From: Quercus robur | Taxonomy: Eukaryota > Streptophyta > Magnoliopsida > Fagales > Fagaceae | DNA: 64,000 nt | Direction of reading: 5' to 3' | Assembly (NCBI RefSeq): GCF_932294415.1 | Contig: NC_065541.1 | Coordinates: 67,610,695 to 67,674,694, forward strand | Shown: positions 47,110-59,292 of the stretch, piece by piece | Layout of the letters: each line of letters begins with the position of its first letter | How positions within the stretch are numbered: position 1 is the stretch's first letter | Position numbers and translations under genes: made by a program | The notes under the pieces: model-generated | What the model was told of the DNA's origin: nothing | Database searches by the model: none | Seen by the model: the letters and a program-made list of their open reading frames with translations, nothing else

Positions 47110-49838
47110 TTACATTTGAAGTTGGTAATGCCCATTGTGACAACGGAACCGTTGAATGTGAGAAAAAAACAAGGGTATAACCAAATGTGGCAAAAGTATA
47201 GTCAAGAATGATGTTGGTACTACTTAACGTGACAAATACAAATAAACAATGTATTAGCATGTGTTAGTGTAAAATACACAAGTGTATTAGCACGAGTAAA
47301 ATTACCTGTTCACAAAACATCAATTTTGACATATACTTGTCCTTGTCCCCTATATATATTTTTAAACCATTTCAATGTGGAATTGCCATCTTCATCAATC
47401 ATTTTTTGCTAGAAACATATATATAATAAGTAAGTAAAAAGGTGACTTCAGTGGTGGGCCCAAATCTAAAAGTACGATTAGATGTGATATTGGTACTACC
47501 CAATGTGACGATGAAATTGTCAAATGTGAGGAAAAAAAAAACCACTAAATGTGACAAAAGTACTGTCAAATGTGATGTTGATACTGCCAAATGTGACAAT
47601 CAAAGGTGAGAAAAAAGTAAAAGAACCACCAAATATGACAAAAGAACAATCACATGTGATATTAGAACTGCACAATGTGAGGATGGAACCGTAAAATATG
47701 AGAAAAAATAAGGGAACCGCTGAATGTGACAAAAGTATAGTCACATGTGATGTTGGAACTGCACAATGTGAGGATGGAACTGTCAAGTGTGAGAAAAAGG
47801 TAAGGGAACCACCCAGTGTGATAAATGAACTGTCATATGTGATGTTGAAACTGCACAATGTGAGGATAGAACCGTCAAATGTGAGAAAAAAAAAGTGAGG
47901 GAACCATCAAATGTGAGAAAAGAACTATCACATTTGATGTTGGAACCGCACAATGTGAGGATGGAACCGTCAAATGTGAAAAAAAAATAAGGGAACTATC
48001 AAATGTGAGAAAAGAACTGTTACATGTGATGTTGGAACTGCACAATGTGAGGATGGAACCGTCAAATGTTAAAAAAAAGAAGTAAGGGAACCACCAAATG
48101 TGAGAAAAAAACTGTCACATATGATGTTGGAACTGCATAATGTGAGGATGAAACCGTCAAATGTGAGAAAAAAGTAAGGGAACCACCCAACATGAGAAAA
48201 GAACTGTCACATGTAATGTTGGAACTGCACAATGTGAGGATAGAACCGTCAAGTATGAGAAAAAAGTAAGGGAACCACCCAATGTGACAAAAGAATTGTC
48301 ATATGTGATGTTGGAACTACACGATGTGAGGATGAAATCGTCAAATGTGAGAAAAAAAAAGTAATGGAACCATCAAATGTGAGAAAAAAATATCACATGT
48401 GATGTTGGAACTACACAATGTGAGGATGAAACCGTCAAATGTGAAAAAAAAAAGGGAACTATCAAATGTGAGAAAAGAACTGTTACATGTGATGTTGGAA
48501 CTGCACAATGTGAGGATGGAACCGTCAAATGTTAAAAGAAAAAAGTAAGGGAACCACCAAATGTGAGAAAAAAACTGTCACATATGATGTTGGAACTGCA
48601 TAATGTGAGGATGAAACCGTCAAATGTGAGAAAAAAGTAAGGGAACCACCCAACATGAGAAAAGAACTGTCACATGTAATGTTGGAATTGCACAATGTGA
48701 GGATAGAACCGTCAAGTATGAGAAAAAAGTAAGGGAACCACCCAATGTGACAAAAGAATTGTCATATGTGATGTTGGAACTACACAATGTGAGGATGAAA
48801 TCGTCAAATGTGAGAAAAAAAAAGTAATGGAACCATCAAATGTGAGAAAAAAATATCACATGTGATGTTGGAACTACACAATGTGAGGATGGAACCGTCA
48901 AATGTGAGAAAAAAGTAAGGGAACCACCAAATGTGAGAAAAGAACTGTCACATGTGATGTTGGAACTGCACAATGTGAGGATGGATCCATCAAATATGAT
49001 AAAAAAGCAAGGGAACCACCCAATGTGATAAAAGAATTGTCATATGTGATGTTAGAACCGCACAATGTGAAGAACTGCACAATGTGAGAAAAGGGTAGGG
49101 GAATCACCCAATGTGACAAAAGAACTGTCATATGTGATGTTGGAACTGTACAATGTGAGGATGGAATCGTCAAGTGAGAAAAAAAAAAGTAAGGGAACTA
49201 CTAAATGTGAAAAAAGAACTGTCACATGTGATGTTGGAACTGCACAATGACCGTCAAGTGTAAGAAAAAGGTAAGGGAACCACCCAATGTGACAAAAGAA
49301 CTGTTATATGTGATGTTGAAACTACACAATGTGAGGATGGAACCGTCAAATGTGAGAAAAAAAAAGTAAGGGAACCACCAAATGTGAGAAAAGAACTGTC
49401 ACATGTGATGTTGGAACTGCACAATGTGAGGATGAAACCATCAAATATGAGAAAAAAGTAAGGTTAAAGGAACCGCCAAATGTGAGAAAAGAACTGTCAC
49501 ATGTGATGTTGGAATTGCATAATGTGAGGATGGAACCATCAAGTGTGAGAAAAAGGTAAGGGAACCACCCAATATGACAAAAGAACTGTCATATGTGATG
49601 TTGGAACTACACAATGTGAGGATGAAACCGTCAAATGTGAGAAAAAAAAGTAAGGGAACCACCGAATATGAGAAAAGAACTGTCACATGTGATGTTGGAA
49701 CTGCACAATGTGAGGATGGAATCGTCAAATGTGAGAAAAAAGTAAGGGAACCACCAAATGTGAGAAAAGAACTGTCACATGTGATATTGGAACTACACAA
49801 TGTGAAGATGAAATCGTCAAATGTGAGAAAAAAGTAAC
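47110..49838. repeat. Minisatellite of a ~92-bp unit, about 27 copies
   Basis: A typical unit reads gtaagggaaccaccaaatgt, gagaaaagaactgtcacatg, tgatgttggaactgcacaat, gtgaggatggaaccgtcaaa, tgtgagaaaaaa. A single degenerate copy lies at about 47110-47230, then about 230 bp of other sequence, then a continuous array from about 47460 to 49838. Length varies mainly in the A run. When a unit is 93 bp, frames stay open across several units on both strands (up to ~119 codons), which explains the apparent proteins here; none is credible. A ~472-bp five-unit block is duplicated inside the array (see findings). Confidence 0.95.
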
Positions 49839-49847
49839 CTGATGTAA

Positions 49848-49910
49848 CAGGTTACCTACTAGTGGGTACCGTACCCCCCCTTTTTTTGGGGGGTATAGTA
49901 GAATTACTCA
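49848..49910 (-). repeat. Right terminal inverted repeat of the 7.5-kb unit
   Basis: On the plus strand it ends GTATAGTAGAATTACTC and contains the hairpin CCCCCC..GGGGGG around T7. It is the inverted partner of 42364-42425, with AGTGGGTACCGTACCC the best-conserved block. Confidence 0.75.
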
Positions 49911-50103
49911 TATATATATATATTGATTTTGGTAATTTAATAGTCTTATTGAAATTGAATAAATATAATAGATAAAGAATAAAAGAATAAAATTTGATAA
50001 AAGTTAGTTTAAAACGAGTCTTTATCTATACTATGAAAAAGTTTTTATTCAAACTAAAAATTGTAAAAGATTATTGAACTCTCTTGTCAAGAAGAAGACA
50101 GAG
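49911..50103. other. AT-rich spacer between the TIR unit and the L1 element
   Basis: AT-rich sequence with no feature recognised. It ends at the L1 target duplication. Confidence 0.6.
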
Positions 50104-50120
50104 AGAAGAAGAGTAAATAA
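50104..50120 (+). repeat. 5' target-site duplication of the L1 element (17 bp)
   Basis: AGAAGAAGAGTAAATAA is identical to 60583-60599, directly after the L1 poly(A) tail. Confidence 0.93.
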
Positions 50121-50150
50121 GACTGACTAGCTCACTGATGGTAGAACGTG

Positions 50151-51077
50151 ATGGTAGAGAGAGAAAGACCACGAAGCTCTAAAGAAGAAGACACGTTAGA
50201 AAGAAGCATCAAGAAGTTCAAGGACGTCCACCACAAGATAGAAACTCCCTCTGAGTTCCTGGGTAATGGAGATAAGATCAAAAGCTATAAAGACAAGCTA
50301 GTTGGATCGATACCAGGCACATATGAGCAAGCTTTTGGATTTGACTTTGGCATGGAGGAGGAGGTGAACTCTGATGACGAGGATGATGAACTTTGTGAAG
50401 GTATGGTTTCCTTTAAATTTTCGAAAGATGAAAAAACAAGGATTTGTGCTCCCCGGGGAAAGGCTATCATTGTTAAGATTTTTGGTCATAGTCTTGGGTA
50501 TTCATTCTTGGTGGAGAGACTGAGGTCCATGTGGAAACCTGTTGGTAGGATGGACTGTGTCAATGTGGGTCACAATTTTTTCCTTATCAAATTTGAGCTT
50601 CAGTCTGACTTGGATGAGGTGATCAAGGGGGGGCCCTGGTTTGTTGGTCAGCAATTCATATCTATCCACCAATGGGAACTTGAGTTCAAGGCATCACTTG
50701 CTTATTGTTCGACTGTTACAGTGTGGGTTAGATTGCCTGAACTTCCTATAGAGTTCTATGAACCACCCATGCTCAAGAAAATTGGAAAGACCATTGGTCC
50801 AGTCCTCAGAATTGATTCTTATACTTTGAACGGGGAGAAAGGACGTTTCGCGAGGATTTGCGTTCAGATAGATGTCAACAAACCCCTTTTTAGATCTATA
50901 AAGATTAGGCGGATGATACAGCCGGTGCAATATGAGGGCCTTAATTCTTTATGCTTTGCCTGTGGGCGTTTGGGTCATTGGAAGGATCACTGCCCAATTG
51001 TGATTAAGAAGCCAAAATCACCTATGGAAAACTCAGGGAACCAGACCTCAGATTCTCCTACACGCAGAGAAGAGTAG
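50151..51077 (+). pseudogene. L1 ORF1: DUF4283 and CCHC zinc-knuckle RNA-binding protein
   Basis: A 308-residue open frame from the ATG at 50151. The DUF4283 region (about residues 90-215) contains GPWFVGQQFISIHQW, and is followed by the plant L1 zinc knuckle CFACGRLGHWKDHCP (about 275-290). ORF1 products of plant LINEs bind the element RNA as a chaperone. The frame stops at 51077, but related-looking Ser/Pro-rich sequence continues in other frames to about 52180 (for example 51175-51627 and 51670-52179), so ORF1 was originally longer and has been interrupted by point changes. The short distance to the element start supports a full-length 5' end. Confidence 0.85.
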
Positions 51078-52204
51078 GTGGATGGGGGCAATAATGAGTA
51101 TGGCATGTACAGGGAGTGGATGGTGGTAAAGAGGAAGAAGAAGCCAACTGTCAAAGCCTAAGGCCCACGTAGAGATGACACCATTACGGGGGCCATGCGC
51201 AAGAAAAATGCGTTTAGTGGGATGGAGTGTTCGCCATACACCTCAAGACTCAAACACTGACATTGGAAAAGATATGAAAAGAAAGGTGGGACCCTCGAGA
51301 GGATCTGATGGGACCAATTCGGTTAGTCCCCAACTAAACTTGGGTTTGGGAGACCAAATTAGCCCCTTTATAAGTAAAAACAAGAATGTTCTAGTTAGAA
51401 ACCATGGTAGGGCCCCTAAATCCCCGCAAAACCATGGCTTGAATTCTAATTCCTTGGGCTGGGAAAGTAGACCATGGCCTTCAAAACCCAGTGTATATAC
51501 CCAAACTCAAAGCCTCCCTCTCCCTGCCTCTGATTTTCATTTTGGTGCGAGCTCAAGTGCAGATGGAGCAGTCAGCTGTGAAGTGGGCAATCTTTCTCAG
51601 AGGAAAGGTAATTCCAATTGGAGATAAAATGATAGAAGGCATCTAGAGAGATCCAACAGATATAATGGGGTGGTACGATGTGGAAGCAATGGAAGCTTGG
51701 AAGAACCTTTTTCCACTCACAGAGGTGAGTGCTCATCTGGGCTTTCTTCCAATGGAGGACGAAACCTGGATTTCGACCCTAAATCCATTCTGGCACTTCC
51801 TCATGGACAAGTCGAAGTTCCCGCCTCTGATTGTAACTCCCTCGCATCTACAAGAATGTCCCTTATGGAAACCCCTTTGCGAAAAATCTCTAAATGTCCT
51901 GGAGGGGATTCATCTGGAACTAGTCATATCTCAGAGGAAGGTTCTGCTAGACAAACCCATAGAACTAGCGCTAATGGGGAATTTATTCCTGGTGAAACTA
52001 TTGCAGTTCTCGATGACTCCCATAGCATGCACACTGAACATACGCGGCAACCAGGCACAGTTTGGGATTCTGAAGCACGCAATGAACCTGTTTCTAGAGA
52101 TTATTTAGGAGAAGAACTTGCTAAGGCAAGCATGGACATTGAAGGAGATAGGGGAGGAGCCATCTCCTACATGGTTTGACTTACGCACTACCCCCACTCC
52201 AATT

Positions 52205-54978
52205 ATGAATATACTCATTTGGAATTGTAGAGGGACTATGAAGCCCACCTTTAAGAAGACTATCTTGGATTTGGTTGAATGGCATCAACCCATTATTTTT
52301 GTGATTACTAAGACCCGCATTGATGGTCCAAGAGCTGATGAGATTATCAGGAAACTCCCCTTTGATGGAGCCTACTCAACTGAGACTATTGGCTATGCTG
52401 GCGAGATTTGGCTTCTGTGGCGCTCGGACTTTATTTCTATGGACATCCTTTCTGCCACTGAGCAGGAGATCCATGCTATTGTTTAGGTTAAATCCCTTTC
52501 CCAACCTTGGCTTTTAAGTGCAATTTATGGTAGTCCTCGCTTTAGAGAAAGGTGTATTTTTTGGAACAACCTTAGAGTTTTATCTGTGAGGCACAATCTC
52601 CCTTGGGTTGTTATGGGGGATTTTAACGATGTCATTAAGGAAGAGAAGAAAAAAAAGGGGGAAATGGGATTTGCAGGAGGCAGGTGTATGAATACACTGA
52701 TTTTATGGATTTTTGTAACTTACTGGACCTTGGATTCTCTGGGTCAATTTTTACTTGGACCAATAAAAGGGACATTTTAGGGTTAATTCAGCAGAGATTA
52801 GATAGGGTTTGGGCTAATTCGGATTGGAAAGCTTGCTTCCTTGAGGCAATGGTTAAGCATTTAGTGCGGATTAATTCTGACCATTGCCCTCTCCTTCTCT
52901 CCCTTATCCCTAACCTGTGCCGTTGTGGGGATAGACCCTTCCGCTTCCAGCCCATTTAGCTTAGCCACGAGGGTTTCCCCTCCATTGTTAAGGATGCTTG
53001 GGAAGGAAACCATCAGAACACTAATAGTGCTATTCTTTCGTTTATCTAGAAAGAAAAAGCTTAGAACATGGATGTATTTGGGAATATTTTCTGGAAGAAA
53101 AAGAATCTGATTGCGAAAATTCTTGGTGCGGAAAAGGCCTTAGGCCGTTTTCCGTCTCAAAGATTGATTAATCTTCATATGTCCCTGTCCGAGGATTTGG
53201 GGCATTTCTTGGGTCTGGAAGAACTTTGGGTTATTAAAGCCAGAACTAATTGGCTTATACAAGGTGAACGAAATACGAAATTATTTCATATGTCCACCCT
53301 TATCCATAGAAGTGGCAATCATATTCATCGCATCCAAGATTCTATTGGGAACTGGGAAGAAGATCCTGAGAGAGTTCAGAGGATTTTTCTAAATGGTTTC
53401 GCTAATTTTTACCGACTTGAACAAGTTTACTGCCCCCTGGAGCCTACCAATATTCCTATTTGGGGCAATTGACTATTTGATTTGGAAGCTCTTAATTTGG
53501 CTGCCCCCCTTCTGATGTTGAGATTCTGTTTACACTTAACTCCATGAAACCCTTTAAAGCTCTTGGACCTGATGGCCTCCATGCTGGGTTCTTTCAAAGG
53601 TTCTGGATGGTTGTGGGGAATTTTGTGAAGTTTGAAGTCAAGCTTATGTTTAGAACCAAAAAAATTCCTCAGCACCTTAACAAAACTCTCATTGCCCTCA
53701 TACCGAAGCAATCTGGGCTTGAAACAATCAACCACTTTCGGCCCATCAGTTTGTGTAACACCATCTACAAGATTGTCACCAAAATCCTATTTTAGATAAT
53801 GAAGCATCTCATTCCCACTCTCGTTTCTCCCTCCCAAATGGCCTTCATCTCGGGTAGGAGAGGTACAGACAATGTTATTGTGGCACAGGAGCTTGTGTAC
53901 ACCCTCGGGAAAAAGAAAGGGCATCAAGGCTACATGATTATAAAGATTGACTTGGAAAAGGCATTTGACCGCATGGAATGGAGTTTTGTGAGAAGCATGT
54001 TTTTTAGTATGGGGTTTCACTAAGACACTATAGTCCTGATCCTTAGTTGTATATCGTCCACTAATGTGTCTCTACTCTTTAATGACTCTTAGTTGGAGGA
54101 ATTTCAGCCTTCTCAGGGACTGAGACAAGGGGACCCTATTTCCCCTTATATTTTCATTTTATGCATGGAATTCCTAAGTACCTTAATTCATAGGAAATGT
54201 AAGGAAGGTGACTAGACTAGAGTCAAAGCTTCTTGGAGTGGACCTGGTTTTTCCCACATGTTTTTTGCGGATGACCTCTTATTATTTGCTAGTACAAGCC
54301 AAAGAAACACTGAGACTGTTAGTGAAGTTTTGGATGAGTGTTGCAGTCTCATGGGGCAAAAGATTAGCCTAGCTAAGTCCAAAATATTCTTCTCTACCAA
54401 TACCTCAGAGGAGGATAAGGAAAGGGTTGTCCAACATCTTGGCATTGTTGAAACCTCCAATCTTGGAAAATACCTTGGATTCCCCATACTTCATAATGGA
54501 AGGAGAAGAAATGATTTTCAATTTGTGGTGGAAAGGGTCCAATCGAAGCTTGCGGGTTGGAAATCAAAGTGCCTCTCTCCTACAGGCAGACTTGTTCTCT
54601 TAAAAGCGGCGGTATCTCCCATACCAGAGTATTTTATGCAATGCTGTAAACTTCCTGCTAGAGTCTGTGATGATGTGGACAGACTTGTGAGGGACTTCCT
54701 ATGGGGGTCAACTTCAAATAAAAAGAAAATTCACCTGGTGGGATGGAGTAAAATAGCTAACCCGAAGGAGTTGGGGGGTTTGGGGATCTTCCAAGCAAAG
54801 GCTCGGAATTCTACTCTATTAGCTAAACTTTGTTGGAGAATTGGCTCTAGTTCTGATAAGCCTTAGGCCTAAATGCTAATCAGCAAGTATCTTACCCCTG
54901 CTAGACTCGGTGAAGGTGGTAGAAAGCTCCCAGCTTCTCGCATTTGGGCTGCTTGCAAGGCTGGTGGGGTTATCTTCT
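52205..54978 (+). pseudogene. L1 ORF2, 5' part: endonuclease and reverse transcriptase
   Basis: It opens at the ATG at 52205 with MNILIWNCRGTMKPTFKKT, the classic start of the L1 endonuclease. Further endonuclease motifs are GDFNDV (near 52615) and SDHCPLLL (near 52880). Reverse-transcriptase blocks follow: GPDGLHAGFF (about 53565), QMAFISGRRGTDN (about 53835), IDLEKAFDRMEW (about 53945), GDPISPYIF (about 54130) and the catalytic FADDLL (about 54260). The frame is broken repeatedly by stops and shifts (for example after HAIV near 52484). It is cut at about 54978 by the antisense LINE, and its continuation resumes at 58088. Confidence 0.88.
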
Positions 54979-57900
54979 TTTGGGAATAAGGACAATGTAG
55001 GTGTAATTCATTTTGTGTTACATGTGCCCCAAAGATAAAACTGACAATACTGCTTCAATGACATCATCACCAACAATATTCCAATACTTTCGAAAAAAAA
55101 AAGGAGACATACCATATGGACCGGGTGATTTTGATGGATGCGTTTGGAAGAGTGCTTGTTGGACCTCTTTTGGGCGGCATGGTTGTAGGAGTGAGTGGTT
55201 CATATCTAGTGTGACAACCCGATCCACTTTATCAAGTACTAAATCCATTTGGGTGGGGTTTGTAGTAATGAAAAGCCTTTGGAAATACCTTTTGACTACT
55301 CCCTATATTTCAGCATCTGATGTACACCATCTCCCCCCCTCATCCAAAAGGCCATCAATATTATTTTTTCGACAACATTGACTAGCCCTTTGATGAAAGA
55401 ACTTGGTGTTCTTGTTGCTAGCAGGTAGCCAAATGGATCTAGAACATTGTCTCCAAGCCAATTCTTCTTGATACAAGAGCGTATTGATATCATCCCTCAC
55501 TTTTTGTATTAACTCCAAATTTGCTGGATCATTTTGTGCTGTAAGGGTTTGGAGTTGTTGTTTTTTCTCCTCAATCCGTGTTCCAGTGCTTCCCATATTC
55601 TGACTCCAAGCTACCAAGGCCATACGGCAATCCCTTATTTTTGAGAATAATCGAAACATAGGGCTGCCCCTTGGTGGTTCCCTACTCCATACCTCTTGGA
55701 TAATGGCTTCGCATTCGGGATGTATCGCCCATTTTTCCTCAAACCTTTTCGGGATTTTCTTTCTCCTTGTATTGCCTGCACTACCATTGATGATTATAAA
55801 AATTGGGTCATGGTCCGAATATGATACCTGTAAATGGTTCACCACTACATGAGGAAACCTTTCTCTCCAATCCAGTGTAGCACATGCCCTATCCAGACGC
55901 TCTTGAACAAAAGCATCTCCGGGCCTTCCATTTTGCCATGTAAAAATATTACCCCGGTACCCTAGATCTATCAATCCACAGTGCAATAATGCATTACGAA
56001 AAGCCTCCATAAGTCGGTGGGGTTTGGGGAGCCTGCCTTGCTTCTCTGCTGAGTTTAGAATTTCGTTGAAATCTCCCAAGCATACCCACAGCAGTGAGTC
56101 TCTAGTGTGTAGATGTCTCAGATAACTCCATGATTCATGTCGACGATGTTCTTTCGGTCTCCCATAAAAACCGGTAAGTCTCCAAGGATTGGCTGGGTCA
56201 ATCATGATATGGGCATCGATGTGATATTGAGAGTAGGTCTAAATGTGTAAAGTGATCTCCTCCTTCTAGAGCATAGCTAGGCCACTTGCCCTATGGATGT
56301 AAGGAATAGCGAGCATATTATCGTACCTTAATTCTGCTTGTATTGTTTTCATCTCATCCACCGTCCGTTTTGTCTCCATTAGAAACAAGACCTTGGGAAC
56401 TTTCTCCCTCACCAAATGAGAGAGGACTGCGCTTGCCAGGGGATTCCCAAGCCCCTTGCAGTTCCAGCTTAACACGTTCATTGTGCTCGGTGGGGCTGAC
56501 TGTCAGCCTCCGCCGCTGTGTATAGTGAGTAACTTGTCTGTGTCTTGCTTCGCTTCCTTCCCCTTGTGCTACCTTCATCCTTGCTAGATCTTCTCTGTTG
56601 TTTCAGCCCAACCTGTTGTTGTCCGTCAATCTCAGTTTGTGTTAGTTTTGGTCTCGTTTCGGTATCGTCTCGGGGCTCTTGCTTTTTCCACCTACATGTT
56701 TCAGATGGAGGCTTCTTTTTGGTGTCCCATGGAGAGGCACGTGCCTTATTATTAATCATGTCAACTAGGGTTTCCTTACATGGGTCGGTGGTATTAACTC
56801 TCTCATCCGTTTCCACATACGTGACTGGCAGCATGTTTAGGTTCTTCCTTAGAATGTCGGGTTGCATGATTTCAGGGATATCAGTTTGCATTGCGCATTG
56901 ATGTGGGGGTTGCTCATTACTCACGGAATTACTCTCCTCCAATAATTCCGTAGTTAATGCTTGTCGTTTCTCTCTGTCAATAACGGTTTCCAGGTTGGCC
57001 AGGTTTGCCATCGCTGAGCTTGTGCTTTGCTGCCGTGGTGTTTGCAATATGGGTCCTTAGCTTGATCACCGGTACCATCCCTGCCACCTAATTGTGCTCT
57101 GGAATTCTTGCCACCCGATTTAGTTTGATGTCAGACCCCCGCCTTGAGCCACTCCCCATACAGCCTTTCACCCGTTATAGCAGAGACTTTACTCGGGCAT
57201 TCCTTTGCTTCATGTCCGAGCTTACCACAACTAAAACACAGCCCCACCAATCTTTCATATTGGAAAGCTATTTGCACGCTCACACCTTTTGGGCTAAGCA
57301 CTATAGCGCCCCTTTGGATTGGTTTATCCAATGGCAATTCAACTCTAATCCGAAGGAAGCGAGCTTGATCAGTAGCAATTGCCTTGCAGTCCACTTCCAA
57401 GACTCTCCTAATGCCACCACCGATATCTTTTCTTGCTTCTTCATTAATGAGATCAAAAGGTAGCCCCCAAACCTGAACCCATATTGGTACAACTTTGAAT
57501 TCCACAGTAAACGTCGTCATTCCCTTCTCCCATCGTTTCAATAACAATAAGTGATTATCAAAGCTCTACGGTCCATTATTCAAGACCCACTTCAGTTGGC
57601 TCTCCATGGAGAATTTGAATTGCATTAGCCCCTCACCAATATCCGTAATCTTCAGATCATGGCCAAGTTTCCACACTGACCTCAGTAGATTTTTGGCAAC
57701 CCATAAATTGATTGGTTTCATCGTATGAAAATGACCCATTAGACTTAATGAACACTCCTCCAATATCTTTGCACGATTCTCTGATCGAACCTTTATAACT
57801 TCACCCTCCTCCTCCGTCAAGTGAATACTCTGAAGTCTTTCAATAAAATCTGTATCCATTTGGACTGAAGAAGTATACTCCCTTTGATTGGTAACTTCGT

Positions 57901-58087
57901 ACTATGGCTCTGATTCACTAGTTGTAAGAAAACAAGTATCTCAGTGGAAGCAAAATCTTCCCCACACCACTTAAGTTTAAGATGGGGGAAAACCAACCCC
58001 TACCCAAAAGTAGAAGAAAAAAGCTCACCTTAGATGAGAGGAAAGACTCCTATAGAGAGGAGAAAAAAAAAGAAGTCAAGACTTTTT
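54979..58087 (-). mobile_element. Second L1-type LINE, antisense, nested, lacking its 3' half
   Basis: Reading the minus strand from 58087: a leader of about 230 bp; ORF1 (57859 to about 57131, with DUF4283-like FKVVPIWVQVWGLPFDLI and the knuckle CFSCGKLGHEAKECP); a polar linker to about 56480; ORF2 opening MNVLSWNCKGLGNP at 56481 with GDFNEIL and SYSDHDPIF endonuclease motifs; then only the start of the reverse transcriptase (KSPGPYGMSPFFF, ending near IVLIPK at about 54985). No poly(A) is present at the 3' side. GGGGTTATCTTC (54967-54978) and GGGGTTATTTTC (58088-58099) flank it as a likely 12-bp target duplication with one change. It carries stops and shifts and is inactive. Confidence 0.82.
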
Positions 58088-59287
58088 TGGGGTTATTTTC
58101 AATAAAGGGTTAAAGTGGTCAATTGCAAACGGGGAAATGGTTAATGCTTGGGAGGACTTCTGGCTGCCCTCTGGACCTCTTAGACACCAAATTGAAGGAC
58201 CATTGATTGAAGGGGAGGATAAAATCTCTGTCAAATTGTTTTTGGGCAACCAAGCTAGCATTTCTTTTAACCTCTCTGATACCATCATTCAAGAAATTCA
58301 AGGCATCCCAACTGCTGTGAACCCGAATCAAAAGGATATTCTTGTGTGGGCATTCTCCAAGGACGGATCCTTCTCTCTTAACTCAGCCTACCTCTTAGCT
58401 AAAGGTTTAAACCTTTTGAACCCTGTGACTACTCTTGGCCAATGGGTGTGGAAATCCAGCACAACACCAAGAATAAAATTTTTTCTATGGCTTTGTGTTC
58501 ATCGTAGCATCCCAACCCGAGAAGTCCTTGGTTCAAGAGGTTTTAACTTGAACACTTCTTGTGAATTATGTGGCTTGGCCTCTGAATCTATTCTCCATAC
58601 CCTATGGGACTATGTGAGGGCAAGAAGTATTTGGAATGACCTTGGTATTGAAGAAACAAACATGGAGTTTTTAATCTTCCCTTAGCTGATTAGTTAGAGA
58701 AATACTGTGGCTTAGTTGAGTTTTTCCCTAGACCTCGCACCCCTTGGAAAATTCTGTTTCCCCAAACCCTCTGGAATATTTGGCTTCAACGGAACAAAGC
58801 CATATTCCAGGATAGAAATGTTGAGAGAGGGTTGAGTGCTCTTTGTATCAAGAGAAATGCTGAATTCTACGCTATAGTGCCAAACAGCCCCAGCAAGCCG
58901 AGTAGAATCCAAGTCCAAGTGAAGTGGAGTAAGCCCCAACCCGGGTGGGTAAAGTTGAATACAGATGGCTCAGTGTTTGGGGATCCAAAGAAGGCTGGTG
59001 GTGGAGCAATTATTCGGAATAGTGATGGGGACTGGGTTGCTGGGTTTGTGAAGAAGTTTGGGAACGTTTCCAGTAACACCGCGGAGCTTTGGGTGATTAA
59101 GGAAAGGCTCCTGATGGCCAAACAGTTGGGCTTTGATAATTTATGTGTTGAATTAGATGCTGCTTTTCTTGTATATCTTATCACTAACCCAACTGTTGCC
59201 AATCTTAACTTGGAACTACTGCTGTCCGATTGCAGGAACTTGCGAAGTCGTTCCCTAACTGCCTAGTGGAACATGTTTATAGAGAAG
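58088..59287 (+). pseudogene. L1 ORF2, 3' part: zinc-binding RT domain and RNase H
   Basis: Continuation of the first LINE after the antisense insertion. KWSIANGEMVNAWEDFWLPS leads into the zinc-binding domain, with SLNSAYLLAK, SSTTPRIKFFLWLCVHRSIP and CELCGLASESILHTLWDYV. The RNase H domain (about 58925-59230) shows NTDGSVFGDPKKAGGGAIIR, NTAELWVIKERL and CVELDA, supplying the expected Asp, Glu and Asp. The domain is split by a solo LTR, and its tail (NYADRLAKMGVDLY) resumes at about 60410. Frame changes are present. Confidence 0.85.
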
Positions 59288-59292
59288 CCAGC

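Larger units (their letters stand above)
42364..49910. mobile_element. 7.5-kb unit bounded by long terminal inverted repeats, unclassified DNA transposon
   Basis: The left end (GGGTCATTCTACAGTACCC...GGGTACGGTACCCACT) and the inverted right end (GAGTAATTCTACTATACCC...GGGTACGGTACCCACT) match over about 58 bp. Each terminal repeat also folds on itself: CCCACC/GGTGGG around a T-rich loop on the left, CCCCCC/GGGGGG around T7 on the right. Both ends abut (TA)n sequence, so the target duplication (TA, TAT or ATA) cannot be fixed. Inside, in order, are a unique stretch with exon-like blocks (42530-45110), AT-rich DNA, a tandem array of 30-40 bp units (46420-47060) and a minisatellite of ~92-bp units (47110-49838). 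No transposase was recognised, so it is non-autonomous or of an unfamiliar type. Alternatively, two separate small elements with the same ends bracket the region by chance. Confidence 0.6.

Noticed and set aside
47399-49837. Several 60-120 codon frames in the minisatellite
   Set aside because: They exist on both strands because unit length is near a multiple of three; no start context or unique sequence.
47460-49838. CRISPR-like array
   Set aside because: The whole ~92-bp unit is conserved, with no constant-repeat and unique-spacer pattern, and the genome is plant nuclear. It is a minisatellite.
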